Origin: JAZDEY01 sp043808325 [NCBI: Candidatus Eiseniibacteriota bacterium]
Lineage (GTDB): Bacteria; Arandabacterota; Arandabacteria; Arandabacterales
Direction of reading: 5' to 3'
Length of the DNA stretch: 64,000 nucleotides
NCBI GenBank assembly: GCA_043808325.1
Contig: JAZDEY010000048.1
Location: 1 to 64,000, forward strand
Shown here: piece by piece, positions 53,711 to 61,902 of the stretch
Layout: each line of letters starts with the position of its first letter
Numbering within the stretch: the first letter of the stretch is position 1
The notes under the pieces: model-generated
The model's input: the letters and a program-made list of their open reading frames with translations, nothing else
Database searches by the model: none
What the model was told of the DNA's origin: nothing
Translations under genes and position numbers: made by a program

Positions 53711-54584
53711 AACGGCTAACGACCTGCGGGATCTTCTCCTGGGTCATCTTCCCATAGAAGTGCCCATCGACGGTGAATACCGGGGCAAGCCCACAACACC
53801 CGACGCACCTTACGGATTCAAGCGAGAAACGATCGTCATAGGTGGTCTCGCCGGCGGGGATGCCGAGCAAGCGTTCGAAGCTCTCCAGGAGCTTCCCTCC
53901 GCCTCTCACGTGGCAGGCGGTCCCCAAGCACACGTGGACCATGTGCCGGCCCCTCGGGCGAAGGCTGAAGGCCTTGTAGAAAGTCGCGATCCCGTAGACC
54001 CGGGGCAGCGACACGTTGACCCGGCGTGCTACAAATCTCAAAGCATCCTGCGGCAGGTAGCGAAGGTCCTTCTGGATATCCTGGAGATAAGAGATAAGCA
54101 TCGAATCCGAATAGTGACCGCGTGAGAGAATCTCGTCGATCGCTGCAAGGCTTGACGCGTCGTCGAAGGTTCTGATCTTGCGCTCGCGGGCCTTCTGCCG
54201 GGTCTCGGCCTCCATGCGCTCCTTCTCGAGGGCGTGAGCGACCACATCCAGCAGGTGCGCGATCGGGCCATGCTTGGCGATGTAGTTATAGGCTCCGCGG
54301 CGCATCGCTTCAACTGCCCCTTCCACCGTAGGACTCATGGTTTCACCCACGATCGGAAGCCCCGGCGCGACGTCGTGCAAAGCCTTAAGCAGCGCCAGGC
54401 CCTCATTGTAGGGAAGATCGAGATCCAGGATCACCAGGTGAGGAGGCCGCGTGCTGACCTCATTGAGGAGGACGGTCCCTTCAGGCACGGCTCTTACGGC
54501 ATATCCCGCGCCGCGAAGCGCTGCTTCAAGCTCGGCGCCTCTCGCGATGCTCTTTTCGAACACTGAAATCGCAAGTTCGTTCAA
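53703..54584 (-). CDS. Receiver-domain / NuoE fusion protein
   Basis: TTG 54584. Residues 1 to about 120 form a response-regulator receiver-like domain with phospho-acceptor Asp in LVILDLDLPYNEG and the switch region RRGAYNYIAKHG, where Lys is present. The C-terminal part is NuoE: SLPRVYGIATFYKAFSLRP, CLGTACHVRGG, CVGCCGLAPVF. The [2Fe-2S] cysteines are complete. Fusion of a phosphorylation receiver to a NADH-dehydrogenase subunit suggests direct signal control of electron entry. Confidence 0.85.
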   Translation of the reverse strand: MNELAISVFEKSIARGAELEAALRGAGYAVRAVPEGTVLLNEVSTRPPHLVILDLDLPYNEGLALLKALHDVAPGLPIVGETMSPTVEGAVEAMRRGAYNYIAKHGPIAHLLDVVAHALEKERMEAETRQKARERKIRTFDDASSLAAIDEILSRGHYSDSMLISYLQDIQKDLRYLPQDALRFVARRVNVSLPRVYGIATFYKAFSLRPRGRHMVHVCLGTACHVRGGGKLLESFERLLGIPAGETTYDDRFSLESVRCVGCCGLAPVFTVDGHFYGKMTQEKIPQVVSRYE

Positions 54585-54612
54585 GGGGCAACCTTTCTAA
54601 GCTTGTAAGACC

Positions 54613-54981
54613 TCAATAGGTGCTCTCGCAACCGGCGCCAAGCGCGAATTCGCCGACGGGCTTGCCGCCAAGTACGTGCTCCGAATAGATCCGCCTCGCC
54701 TTGGCGGCATTAAGATCGGCGTACTTGACAGGCGGTGCGCCCGCCATCTCAACTGTCATCATAGGTTCGCGGGAACAGAAACCGGCACAGCCCGTGGTCT
54801 TTATCCTTACTCCGGATGAGCCTAACTCATTCGCAGCACTCACCACTGCATCAAGGACTTCCTGGGCGCCCGAGGCAATACCGCAGGTTCCCATGTGGAC
54901 AACGACGAGTGCCTTCTCGTGGGGGGCGTGCTTGAGGCTCGTGTGGAGAACCTTGAGGCTCTGGGCGTTCAGTTTGCTCAT
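54613..54981 (-). CDS. [2Fe-2S] thioredoxin-like ferredoxin (HydC-like)
   Basis: ATG 54981 (GGGTGAG upstream) gives a ~122-residue protein with VVVHMGTCGIASGAQEV and KTTGCAGFCSREP. The cysteines (C, C, C plus one near GCEST) fit a thioredoxin-like [2Fe-2S] fold, as in HndA/HydC. It likely delivers electrons to or from NuoEF. The first Cys set has only one clear residue (MGTCG), so the cluster is less certain than in NuoE. Confidence 0.75.
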   Translation of the reverse strand: MSKLNAQSLKVLHTSLKHAPHEKALVVVHMGTCGIASGAQEVLDAVVSAANELGSSGVRIKTTGCAGFCSREPMMTVEMAGAPPVKYADLNAAKARRIYSEHVLGGKPVGEFALGAGCESTY

Positions 54982-55068
54982 GGCGCTCACCCGCCCGGCT
55001 TGTGAGGGCAAGCCCGCTGCCCTCGGGATGTGAGCCTTCGGTCAAACGGGAGTTCCCTCTCGGCAACC

Positions 55069-55407
55069 CTATATAGTGGGCCGGACTCCGGCCTCGTAAA
55101 GCTTCACGGCGACCTGGAAAGTATCAAGGTCGGTTGTGAACAGGGTCAACTTGGCCCTGTCTGCCATGAGTATGGTGTCCTCGGGTACCTTCTTGCCTCT
55201 CACTATTATGACTGCGGAAACGTCCACCAGGTTCGCGGCCGCAGCAATGTTCTTGTGGGTCTGCACAGTGACCCAGACGTTGCCGGCCTTGGCGCCTGCC
55301 ATCACGTCGCTTACCATGTCCGATATGAAGGCACCGCTGATCTCCTTGTCATGCACCTCATTGAGAGGCTTAAGTTTTAGCTTGGTCTCCAGGTCCTTAA
55401 CAGTCAC
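55069..55407 (-). CDS. DRTGG-domain protein
   Basis: GTG 55407 with AAGGAGG upstream. The 112-residue protein has GAFISDMVSDVMAGAKAGNVWVT and VSAVIIVRGKKVPEDTILMAD, a DRTGG domain. It is a paralogue of 39620-39979, so the array carries one such protein near each end. Likely a regulator or ligand-binding partner of the complex. Confidence 0.78.
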   Translation of the reverse strand: MTVKDLETKLKLKPLNEVHDKEISGAFISDMVSDVMAGAKAGNVWVTVQTHKNIAAAANLVDVSAVIIVRGKKVPEDTILMADRAKLTLFTTDLDTFQVAVKLYEAGVRPTI

Positions 55408-55431
55408 CTTCGAGCCTCCTTGGATTGCGTT

Positions 55432-55965
55432 CTAGGTCTCCGGTGTAAGACTCAACATACCGACGTCTCTTAGGATCTCCCCCCGACAGGTCTCGGGGTT
55501 CTTCCTGAGCGAGCCGGGCAGCACCAGAATCTTCTTACCCGGCGTGCGCAGCCGCGACGTGAAGTACGACGTGAGCACATCCAGTTTCTCTGCCGGCAGA
55601 TCGATTTCGTTTCCGGACTTATAGGACAGCCCCGCATAGACCCAGATGTTCTGGCCTTCGCATATCTGGGATATGATGTTGATGTAGCAGTTGCCATCGC
55701 AGGCCATGCATTGCATCAGGCCCATCAGGTCTTCGAAGGACACAACCCTGCCGCACTTGCCGCACTTCATGTTGAACTTGATCGATTGGGCGCTCCCCGC
55801 ATAGTCCCAGTAGTGGTCCCCTTCCTTGTATTCTTCCTTGGGTGCGGTCTCTTCGTAAGAGAAGTAGATCCGCGAAAGATTGCAGTGGTAACACTTCTCG
55901 GTGACGATGAAGCCGTCCTTCACATCCGTCATCTTCCAGGTGTGCGGGCACTTGTCCTGAATCAT
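55432..55965 (-). CDS. Cys-rich (zinc-ribbon-like) protein of unknown function
   Basis: ATG 55965 with GAGG upstream. The ~177-residue protein holds several Cys pairs: CPHTW, CYHCN, CGKCG, CMACDGNCY. These suggest zinc ribbons or an Fe-S site. The rest is unlike anything I can name. It is first in the redox array, and its start is followed in transcription by the DRTGG gene 24 bp away. Confidence 0.6.
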   Translation of the reverse strand: MIQDKCPHTWKMTDVKDGFIVTEKCYHCNLSRIYFSYEETAPKEEYKEGDHYWDYAGSAQSIKFNMKCGKCGRVVSFEDLMGLMQCMACDGNCYINIISQICEGQNIWVYAGLSYKSGNEIDLPAEKLDVLTSYFTSRLRTPGKKILVLPGSLRKNPETCRGEILRDVGMLSLTPET

Positions 55966-56352
55966 GCTGATACCTCTGCTCGTCCCTGTATTCGATTGCC
56001 TTGACTTACTTAATTCACTCGGTCTGTCCAATCCGTTCGAGTCACTAAACTTGCCCGATTTAGGTAATTCAATTCCCTATCGGATGTACTCGATCTGGAT
56101 GTGTCCAGCCCCTCGCCTGACAGATTCAGTAAGAGATACAAGTCAAGCGTATCATAGTGAGAATAGTCGAGCTCGCGGGCAGTGTCAAGCTTCAAGCCGC
56201 GAAGGTGGGCCTGTGCCGAAACTCTGCGGAGCGATTGGCCATTCGACTCGGGCAGTATGGCTTCCCTGGCGGAACACCACTTGCAGGACAGGTGAGTATG
56301 CGATAGCATCCTGTTCGTGTGGATCGGCACAGTCCAAGGCGGTCGGTTGGAA
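55966..56352. other. Intergenic region upstream of the redox array
   Basis: No gene is convincing. It must contain the promoter of the array on the minus strand, but no clear sigma-70 boxes were seen. Confidence 0.35.
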
Positions 56353-56574
56353 ATGGAAAACCCCATCAAAGAACTCTGCTCACAGTCGGAAAAGCGCGGC
56401 CTGAAGGGCCGGGTGGTCTCCATCCGGCGTCTCGCTGACCTAAGGGATGAGATCGAAGGCCGTCACGCCCAGGGCCTCTTCGACGAGGGCTTTCCCCGGA
56501 AAGACAGGATAGGCTGCTACGCCACCGCTTTCCGGCAAGGCCGGATACGGACTGAGAGAGGAGATGAACTATGA
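56353..56574 (+). pseudogene. Truncated 5' piece of a 4Fe-4S (epoxyqueuosine reductase-like) gene
   Basis: MENPIKELCSQSEKRGLKGR and VSIRRLADLRDEIEGRHAQG with GLFDEGF resemble the N-terminus of QueG-like/4Fe-4S double-cluster proteins. The homology stops after about 50 residues and the frame ends soon after. The stop overlaps the following small gene by four bases (ATGA), so it may act as a leader ORF. Confidence 0.45.
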
Positions 56575-56717
56575 ACAGACGCGCACTGGGGCTTCTGGGA
56601 CTGTTTGGCATATTCGGAATGCTGGGAATGCTCGAAGGCCGCGAGGCCCTCTACGGTCTCTATGGGCTTTTCGGGCTCTTCGCCCTTTTTGGACTGCCGA
56701 GCCGCCCGGAGAAATAG
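56571..56717 (+). CDS. 48-residue Gly/Leu/Phe-rich hydrophobic protein
   Basis: ATG 56571 has AGGAG at good spacing. The product is MNRRALGLLGLFGIFGMLGM, then LEGREALYGLYGLFGLFALF, then GLPSRPEK: two hydrophobic segments with repeated GLFG/YGLFGLF units around a charged turn. It is likely a small membrane hairpin. The function is unknown; the strong ribosome site supports translation. Confidence 0.6.
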   Translation: MNRRALGLLGLFGIFGMLGMLEGREALYGLYGLFGLFALFGLPSRPEK

Positions 56718-56775
56718 GGAAGATGAGCCAGACATTCGAGATAGGCATTGTCTAGCCCGATGTCAAGAAGGAAGC

Positions 56776-57342
56776 ATGATTGAGAAAACTCCGATTCTGT
56801 TCCTTGTGCGGCCAAGTCCCTTCGGGGCCTTCGCCGTGCTTTGGGAGCGCGAGCGAGGCCGGCCAAGAATCAGCCGCGTAGTGCTATCGAAGCCCAAGCG
56901 CCCCGCTCCCCAGGCAGTCAAACAGGCCTTCCCTGGAGCGCAGTCATCCTCCTGCCCCGAGATCGACGACGTCGCCCGCCAGATCGAGGCTTTTCTCGAA
57001 GGAGACAGTATCCGTTTCTCTCTCACGCTCGCCCGGCTTGATCTGTGCTCGCCGTTCCAGCAGGCGGTCCTGCGCGCCGAACACGGAATCCCGCGGGGCT
57101 GCGTGAGCACCTACTTACGGATTGCCCGCCATTTGAGGAGGCCTTCGGGGGCACGCGCCGTGGGGATGGCTCTGGCGCGGAATCCCTTCCCCATCATAAT
57201 CCCGTGTCATCGGGCGATACGCACCGACGGAACCCTCGGCGGCTACCAGGGCGGGCTCGCTATGAAGCGCACGCTCCTGGAGATGGAACGCATCCAGTTC
57301 GACAGCGCCGGCCGCCTCACCACAGGCAAGTACTACTACTGA
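56776..57342 (+). CDS. ogt: Methylated-DNA--protein-cysteine methyltransferase
   Basis: ATG 56776 with AAGAAGGAAG upstream. The C-terminal active site is IIIPCHRAI, with the acceptor Cys, preceded by GAVGMAL-like (GARAVGMALARNP) and followed by LGGYQGG. The N-terminal domain is degenerate but of usual size. It removes alkyl groups from O6-guanine by suicide transfer. Confidence 0.9.
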   Translation: MIEKTPILFLVRPSPFGAFAVLWERERGRPRISRVVLSKPKRPAPQAVKQAFPGAQSSSCPEIDDVARQIEAFLEGDSIRFSLTLARLDLCSPFQQAVLRAEHGIPRGCVSTYLRIARHLRRPSGARAVGMALARNPFPIIIPCHRAIRTDGTLGGYQGGLAMKRTLLEMERIQFDSAGRLTTGKYYY

Positions 57343-57430
57343 CTTAAGAACATCTCCTCACAAATGGATTTCGAAGTTCGACGCCGTCCACTTTTTCACT
57401 GGAAAATCGGAGCGCGGGGCTGCAATATAA

Positions 57431-57958
57431 ATAGAATATGCAAGATTCGCAAGCGATGCGCTCAGCACAGTCAATAAGCCTCGTTTCGTCTACGATACCC
57501 TAGACGTATGCACGCGGCTTGCCAGGCACATCCTACAGGAGCTGGCGGGATCGCGCTCGAGGGCAAGCGGCCTCCTCGCTGCCCTGATCAGTCTCATAAT
57601 TCCCTTCCTCTTCCTGATGTTCACCAAGGATAAGGGCTATCTGGTGGCCTGGCCGATCTTCGGTACCAGTAACCAGCTACTTGCCAGTCTGATCCTGCTG
57701 GCACTCTCGGTATGGCTTATCAAATCCGGAAGGAATCCGATCTATACGCTCGTCCCGATGGTCTTCATGATGGTGATGACGGTGTGGTCTCTTGTGACCC
57801 TGACCACGCCCTTCTACAAGGCGCTTCCGAGCATCGCCGGCGGCGGGATCAGCTCCGACATAGTGATTTCGGGCATTTGCGGCAGTATCCTGCTCGGCCT
57901 GAGCCTTGCTCTGGTTTGGGAAGCGGCCAAGACACTGGTGCGCAGGCGCACCGCTTGA
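57431..57958 (+). pseudogene. cstA: 5'-truncated carbon starvation protein CstA fragment
   Basis: The open frame follows a TAA and has the CstA C-terminal part: NKPRFVYDTLDVCTRL, ILQELAGSRSRAS, WPIFGTSNQLLASLILLALS. CstA is about 600 residues, so the first three-quarters are gone. A gene of 113 residues beginning at ATG 57617 would miss part of the conserved segment. It is a remnant; the ends show no mobile element. Confidence 0.75.
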
Positions 57959-57966
57959 TCGTCCAA

Positions 57967-59250
57967 CTACCTGTATGCCTTGACGTACTGGCGGTAGCTG
58001 GTATTGAGGATCAGGAAGGGAAGCAGATAGCGGACCCTCGCCCCCAGGCCTAACAACCGCATCGCGCAACTCCCGACGGAGTAGAACTGGTCCTCAATCC
58101 ACCTGCGGCCTTCCTCCAACTCCTCAGGTGTCATCTTGGCAGGCTTGAAGACCGTGTGGGCGATGTCGTATTTCTCCCAATCGTGGTTTAGGATTCGGTT
58201 CTCTTGATTCAGCTTCTGGTAGAGCTTGGTGCCCGGAAACGGCGTCAAGATGCCGAACTGGGCGAAGTCGATCTTGGACTTGACGATGAAATCCAGCGTG
58301 CGCTTGAAGCAGTCCTTGTCGTCGTGGTCGAATCCGAATATGAAGGCTCCCTCGACCGAGATCCCGTGATCGTGGATCCTCTTGATGTGTTCCTTGAATT
58401 TGTCGACCACGTTGAAACCTTTGCCGACCTCCTTGAGGCAGTCGGGAACGATCGACTCAAAGCCTACGAAAACGCCTCGGCAGCCGGCCTTCCGCATCAG
58501 TCTCAAGAGCTCGAAATCCTTGCCTATGCTTATGGGAGCCTGGCATATCCATCTGATGTTCAAGGGCGCAAGCGCGGTGAAGAGCTGCTTGGCATGCGGG
58601 TGACTTCCCGCGATGTTGTCATCGACGAAGGCCACGAATTTCGAGGCCAGGGAGCGCACCTCTTCGACCACCGACTGGACCGACCGAAACCGGAACTTGG
58701 TACCGAAGAAACGCTGGACGCTACAGAAGTCGCATCCGAAGGGACATCCGCGTGACGTCTGGACCACCGCCTTCACAAAATACCCTTTGTGCTCGAAGAT
58801 GTCCCGCCTGGGCGCGAATATCTGGGAAGGATCGGGCTTAGCCCCCTTGTAGAATCGCTTCATCTTGCCGGCCTTGAAGTCCTCAAGCACCTGTCCCCAC
58901 GCGCCCTCGGCTTCACCCAGGACAACCGAGTCGGCATGTTGGATGGCCTCCAGGGGCAGAGCCGATGGGTGCATTCCACCAAGGACAACCCTCGCTCCTC
59001 GAGTCCGATAGTGCTGTGCTATCTCGTAGGCTCGCGGAGCGGAGGCGGTAAGACAAGTTATCCCGACAAGATCGGGCGCATCCGAAAAGTCGAGGTCATG
59101 CATGTTCTCATCCAAGAGATTGATGTCAATGTCGGGCGGCGTGAGCGATGCAAGCACCCCGAGCGAAAGCGGTGGGATCTGGAAAGCTCTTCCGGTGAGA
59201 CCCTGCTTCCCGCTCTTGCGCCTCGCGGGAGCAATAAGGGAAATCTCCAA
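57967..59250 (-). CDS. B12-binding radical SAM protein (BchE-like)
   Basis: TTG 59250 with AGGAGG upstream. An N-terminal cobalamin-binding-like domain (DLVGITCLTASAPRA, GGMHPSALP) precedes the radical SAM motif TSRGCPFGCDFCSV (CxxxCxxC). The C-terminus is a conserved extension with EELEEGRRWIEDQF. The group makes methyl or ring modifications of unknown substrates. The convergent cstA remnant ends eight bases away. Confidence 0.85.
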   Translation of the reverse strand: MEISLIAPARRKSGKQGLTGRAFQIPPLSLGVLASLTPPDIDINLLDENMHDLDFSDAPDLVGITCLTASAPRAYEIAQHYRTRGARVVLGGMHPSALPLEAIQHADSVVLGEAEGAWGQVLEDFKAGKMKRFYKGAKPDPSQIFAPRRDIFEHKGYFVKAVVQTSRGCPFGCDFCSVQRFFGTKFRFRSVQSVVEEVRSLASKFVAFVDDNIAGSHPHAKQLFTALAPLNIRWICQAPISIGKDFELLRLMRKAGCRGVFVGFESIVPDCLKEVGKGFNVVDKFKEHIKRIHDHGISVEGAFIFGFDHDDKDCFKRTLDFIVKSKIDFAQFGILTPFPGTKLYQKLNQENRILNHDWEKYDIAHTVFKPAKMTPEELEEGRRWIEDQFYSVGSCAMRLLGLGARVRYLLPFLILNTSYRQYVKAYR

Positions 59251-59353
59251 GCAGCCTCCTGCAGCCTCCTATCGATTCTCCGTTGCAGCCTAACAGGTCA
59301 AGTATGGGCAATCTGTGGGCGCGAGTCAAGGCCTTCGCGGTCGGGGACCGATT

Positions 59354-60607
59354 TCAGACGCTTGTCTCTTCGAGTGGTTTGTGGCGTCTGAAGCTCCAGT
59401 ACAGTAGCAAGTCATAAACGATCTTCAACCCACCTGAGAAAACGAAGGGCATACCCATCAACATCGGATTCGAAAGCAGGAGCCCGGTCAAGGCGGGCGA
59501 TATGGAGGCGCCCACCGAGCGCGCGATGGTCGTCACACCGGAGGCGGCCGAACGTTCGTCGGGAGCGACCACCGCCATGGTGTAAGATTGCCGAGTGGGC
59601 ACGTCCATTTGCGAGATGCTGAAACGAACCAGCAAAACGCCGATCGCAAGATGAAGGGTCGGCATAAAGGGAACCAGGCACAGCAGCACGTTGGATGGGA
59701 GATGCGTGAAAACCATGGTGTTGATCAAGCCTATCCGGGCTGCGATGCGCGCAGCGAGGAGGCCTGAGACTCCCGCAAGAACATTCGCACCGAAGAAGAT
59801 GCGGCCGAGTGTTCCAACGTCTACCCCGAATTTGATATGGAACCAATAGGCCATGATACTCTGCACCACGAATCCGCCGCCAAAGGCGTCCAGGGCAAAG
59901 AGGCCGCTGAGTCTCATCACTATGCCCCTCGAGCGGTGGAGGCCGAAGAGATGCCGGGTTGCCCTGCCGTCCCCCGGAGCACCCGGGGCCACGGGCTGGG
60001 TGCACCCTGCTTCGACCGATTGCGACAGGAACGTGAACATCAGTGCAAGAGCCACGCCACCGAGGGCGTAGCCGACCAGCAGAACCCGATATGAATCGAG
60101 AGCCGAGTACCCGGACTTCTGAAGAGCGTGAGCCAGCGCCCCACCGCTCAACGATCCAAGCGCCGTGGCAAAGGCGCCCACGAGGTTATACCACGCAAAT
60201 ACATGGGTGCGCCGCGTGCCGGGTAGGAGCTGCGACAGCGAGGCCTGCTCGATTGAAAGAAACGGTCCGATCTCATAGCCGCTTGGGCTTATGACGCCGA
60301 TGATCGCAGCGGCCATCAGTAGCACGGGATTGCGTGTCAGGACGAAAACCACGCCTCCCAGGACCATCAGGGCCGCGCCAAGAATCAGCATCCGCCGTCT
60401 GCCGATTCTGTCGGCGGAAGTGGTGATCGCAAGCGTGACCACCGCGTCGCCAAGCAGTGTAAGCGTAAAGAGCAGCCCGATCTGGGCGCCAGTCAGACCG
60501 ACTTCGGCGAGATACAGGGCCAGAGCTACTGCCAGAAAACCGTAGACAAACATGCGCGTGATGCGGGTGGCAAAGAGAAGGGATATATCAGGTCTTGAAT
60601 GCGCCAT
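59354..60607 (-). CDS. Major facilitator superfamily transporter
   Basis: A 417-residue protein with about 12 transmembrane helices and the MFS loop DRIGRRRMLILGA between helices 2 and 3. PTRQSYTMAVVAPDERSAASG in the second half is the pattern of efflux-type transporters. The substrate is unknown. It begins with MAHSRPDISLLF and shows no close ribosome site. Confidence 0.82.
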   Translation of the reverse strand: MAHSRPDISLLFATRITRMFVYGFLAVALALYLAEVGLTGAQIGLLFTLTLLGDAVVTLAITTSADRIGRRRMLILGAALMVLGGVVFVLTRNPVLLMAAAIIGVISPSGYEIGPFLSIEQASLSQLLPGTRRTHVFAWYNLVGAFATALGSLSGGALAHALQKSGYSALDSYRVLLVGYALGGVALALMFTFLSQSVEAGCTQPVAPGAPGDGRATRHLFGLHRSRGIVMRLSGLFALDAFGGGFVVQSIMAYWFHIKFGVDVGTLGRIFFGANVLAGVSGLLAARIAARIGLINTMVFTHLPSNVLLCLVPFMPTLHLAIGVLLVRFSISQMDVPTRQSYTMAVVAPDERSAASGVTTIARSVGASISPALTGLLLSNPMLMGMPFVFSGGLKIVYDLLLYWSFRRHKPLEETSV

Positions 60608-60691
60608 CGGGCCCGCCTCGTCCTATCTCAGGCGACCTGCCGGGCAATCCTTCGAATGATGCCGCTGCCCGCGAGGGGCGGCGAAGACCCG

Positions 60692-61861
60692 TCAGGCGTC
60701 GACTTTGCAGTTCTTCTTAAGGGCGGCGATATCTCTGACCGCTCCAAGCGCGGTGTCGATATGGTCTTGGGTGTTGAAGGGGCCGATACTGAGCCGAACG
60801 GTACCGTGGATCTTGTCGGTCCCATATTGCACATGCACCAGCGGGGCGCACTGGAGCCCGGTGCGACAGGCGATGTTGTAATCGACGTCCAGCATCGTCC
60901 CCACGTCCCCTGCCTCCCAACCTTTGATATTGAAGCTCAAGACCGCGATGTGATTCTCGACGGTGTCGGCACCATAGAGAGTCACTTTGTCGATCCGGCC
61001 GAGGCCCTCGCGCAGCCTCTTGAAGAGATCCATTTCCTGCCTGCGGATAGCGCCGATCCCGCGCTCAAGAATCCACTCAAGCCCGGCGCGCAGGCCGGCT
61101 ACGCCGACTATATTGAGCGTGCCGCATTCCATTCGGTAGGGGAACTCCTCCAGATGAAACGGATAGGCCGAACGCACGCCGGTACCGCCGAATCGCGTGC
61201 CGCGAATCGACACGCTCGGGTTTATGTACGAGCCTCCGATGCCGGTTGGGCCCATCAGGCACTTGTGCCCCGTGAAGGCCAAGAGGTCTATGTTCATTTC
61301 CTGAACATCGATTCTCTCAACGCCGGCGGTCTGGCTGGCATCGACAGCGAAATGGACCCCTGCCTCGCGGCAGATCCCTCCAATTGCTCCGATCGGCTGC
61401 ACCGTACCGATCACATTGGAGCCATGATTCACAATCACCATCTTGGTATTCTTCTCGATCGCCTTTCTGATATCGTCGGGATCGACGTAGCCCTTTTGGT
61501 TGAACGGCACGTAGGTCACCTCAATCACCCCGTCGTGTTTCAGATGATGGAGCGGTCTCAGGACCGAATTGTGCTCGAGGTTGGTGGTGATCACGTGATC
61601 ACCCTTTTCCAGCATGCCCTGAATGATCATATTGAGCGAGTCGCTGGCGTTGTAGCTGAAGGTCAGGTAGTTGGGATCGGTTCCGTTGAAGAACTCGGTC
61701 AGCATCTTCCGGGTACCGAGGACTATTCCCTCGGTCTCGAGGGCGGCATCGTATCCGGAGCGGCCGGGATTGACCCCATTTCTTTGATAGAACTCGTACA
61801 TGTAGTCGTAGACACTCTGAGGTTTCGGAAACGTGGTAGCCGCATTATCGAGATAGATCAT
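60692..61861 (-). CDS. Cysteine desulfurase-family class V aminotransferase (selenium-linked type)
   Basis: ATG 61861 (AGGAG close by). Class V features: IYLDNAATTFPKP, the PLP lysine in FTGHKCLMGPTG, and the probable acid Cys in NIACRTGLQCAP. It is like the EGC-type desulfurase family (TIGR01977) that often lies next to selD or yedF and may act as a selenocysteine lyase or sulfur donor. Given the five selenoproteins, a selenium role is attractive but unproven. Confidence 0.8.
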   Translation of the reverse strand: MIYLDNAATTFPKPQSVYDYMYEFYQRNGVNPGRSGYDAALETEGIVLGTRKMLTEFFNGTDPNYLTFSYNASDSLNMIIQGMLEKGDHVITTNLEHNSVLRPLHHLKHDGVIEVTYVPFNQKGYVDPDDIRKAIEKNTKMVIVNHGSNVIGTVQPIGAIGGICREAGVHFAVDASQTAGVERIDVQEMNIDLLAFTGHKCLMGPTGIGGSYINPSVSIRGTRFGGTGVRSAYPFHLEEFPYRMECGTLNIVGVAGLRAGLEWILERGIGAIRRQEMDLFKRLREGLGRIDKVTLYGADTVENHIAVLSFNIKGWEAGDVGTMLDVDYNIACRTGLQCAPLVHVQYGTDKIHGTVRLSIGPFNTQDHIDTALGAVRDIAALKKNCKVDA

Positions 61862-61902
61862 CTCTCCTATTGTATCTCCTCGTGGCACTTCATGGTAGTG
61901 AA

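Noticed and set aside
56010-56423. A 137-codon minus-strand open frame between the redox array and the truncated Fe-S gene
   Set aside because: It has no domain or ribosome site, is antisense to the better-supported plus-strand frame, and its composition looks random.
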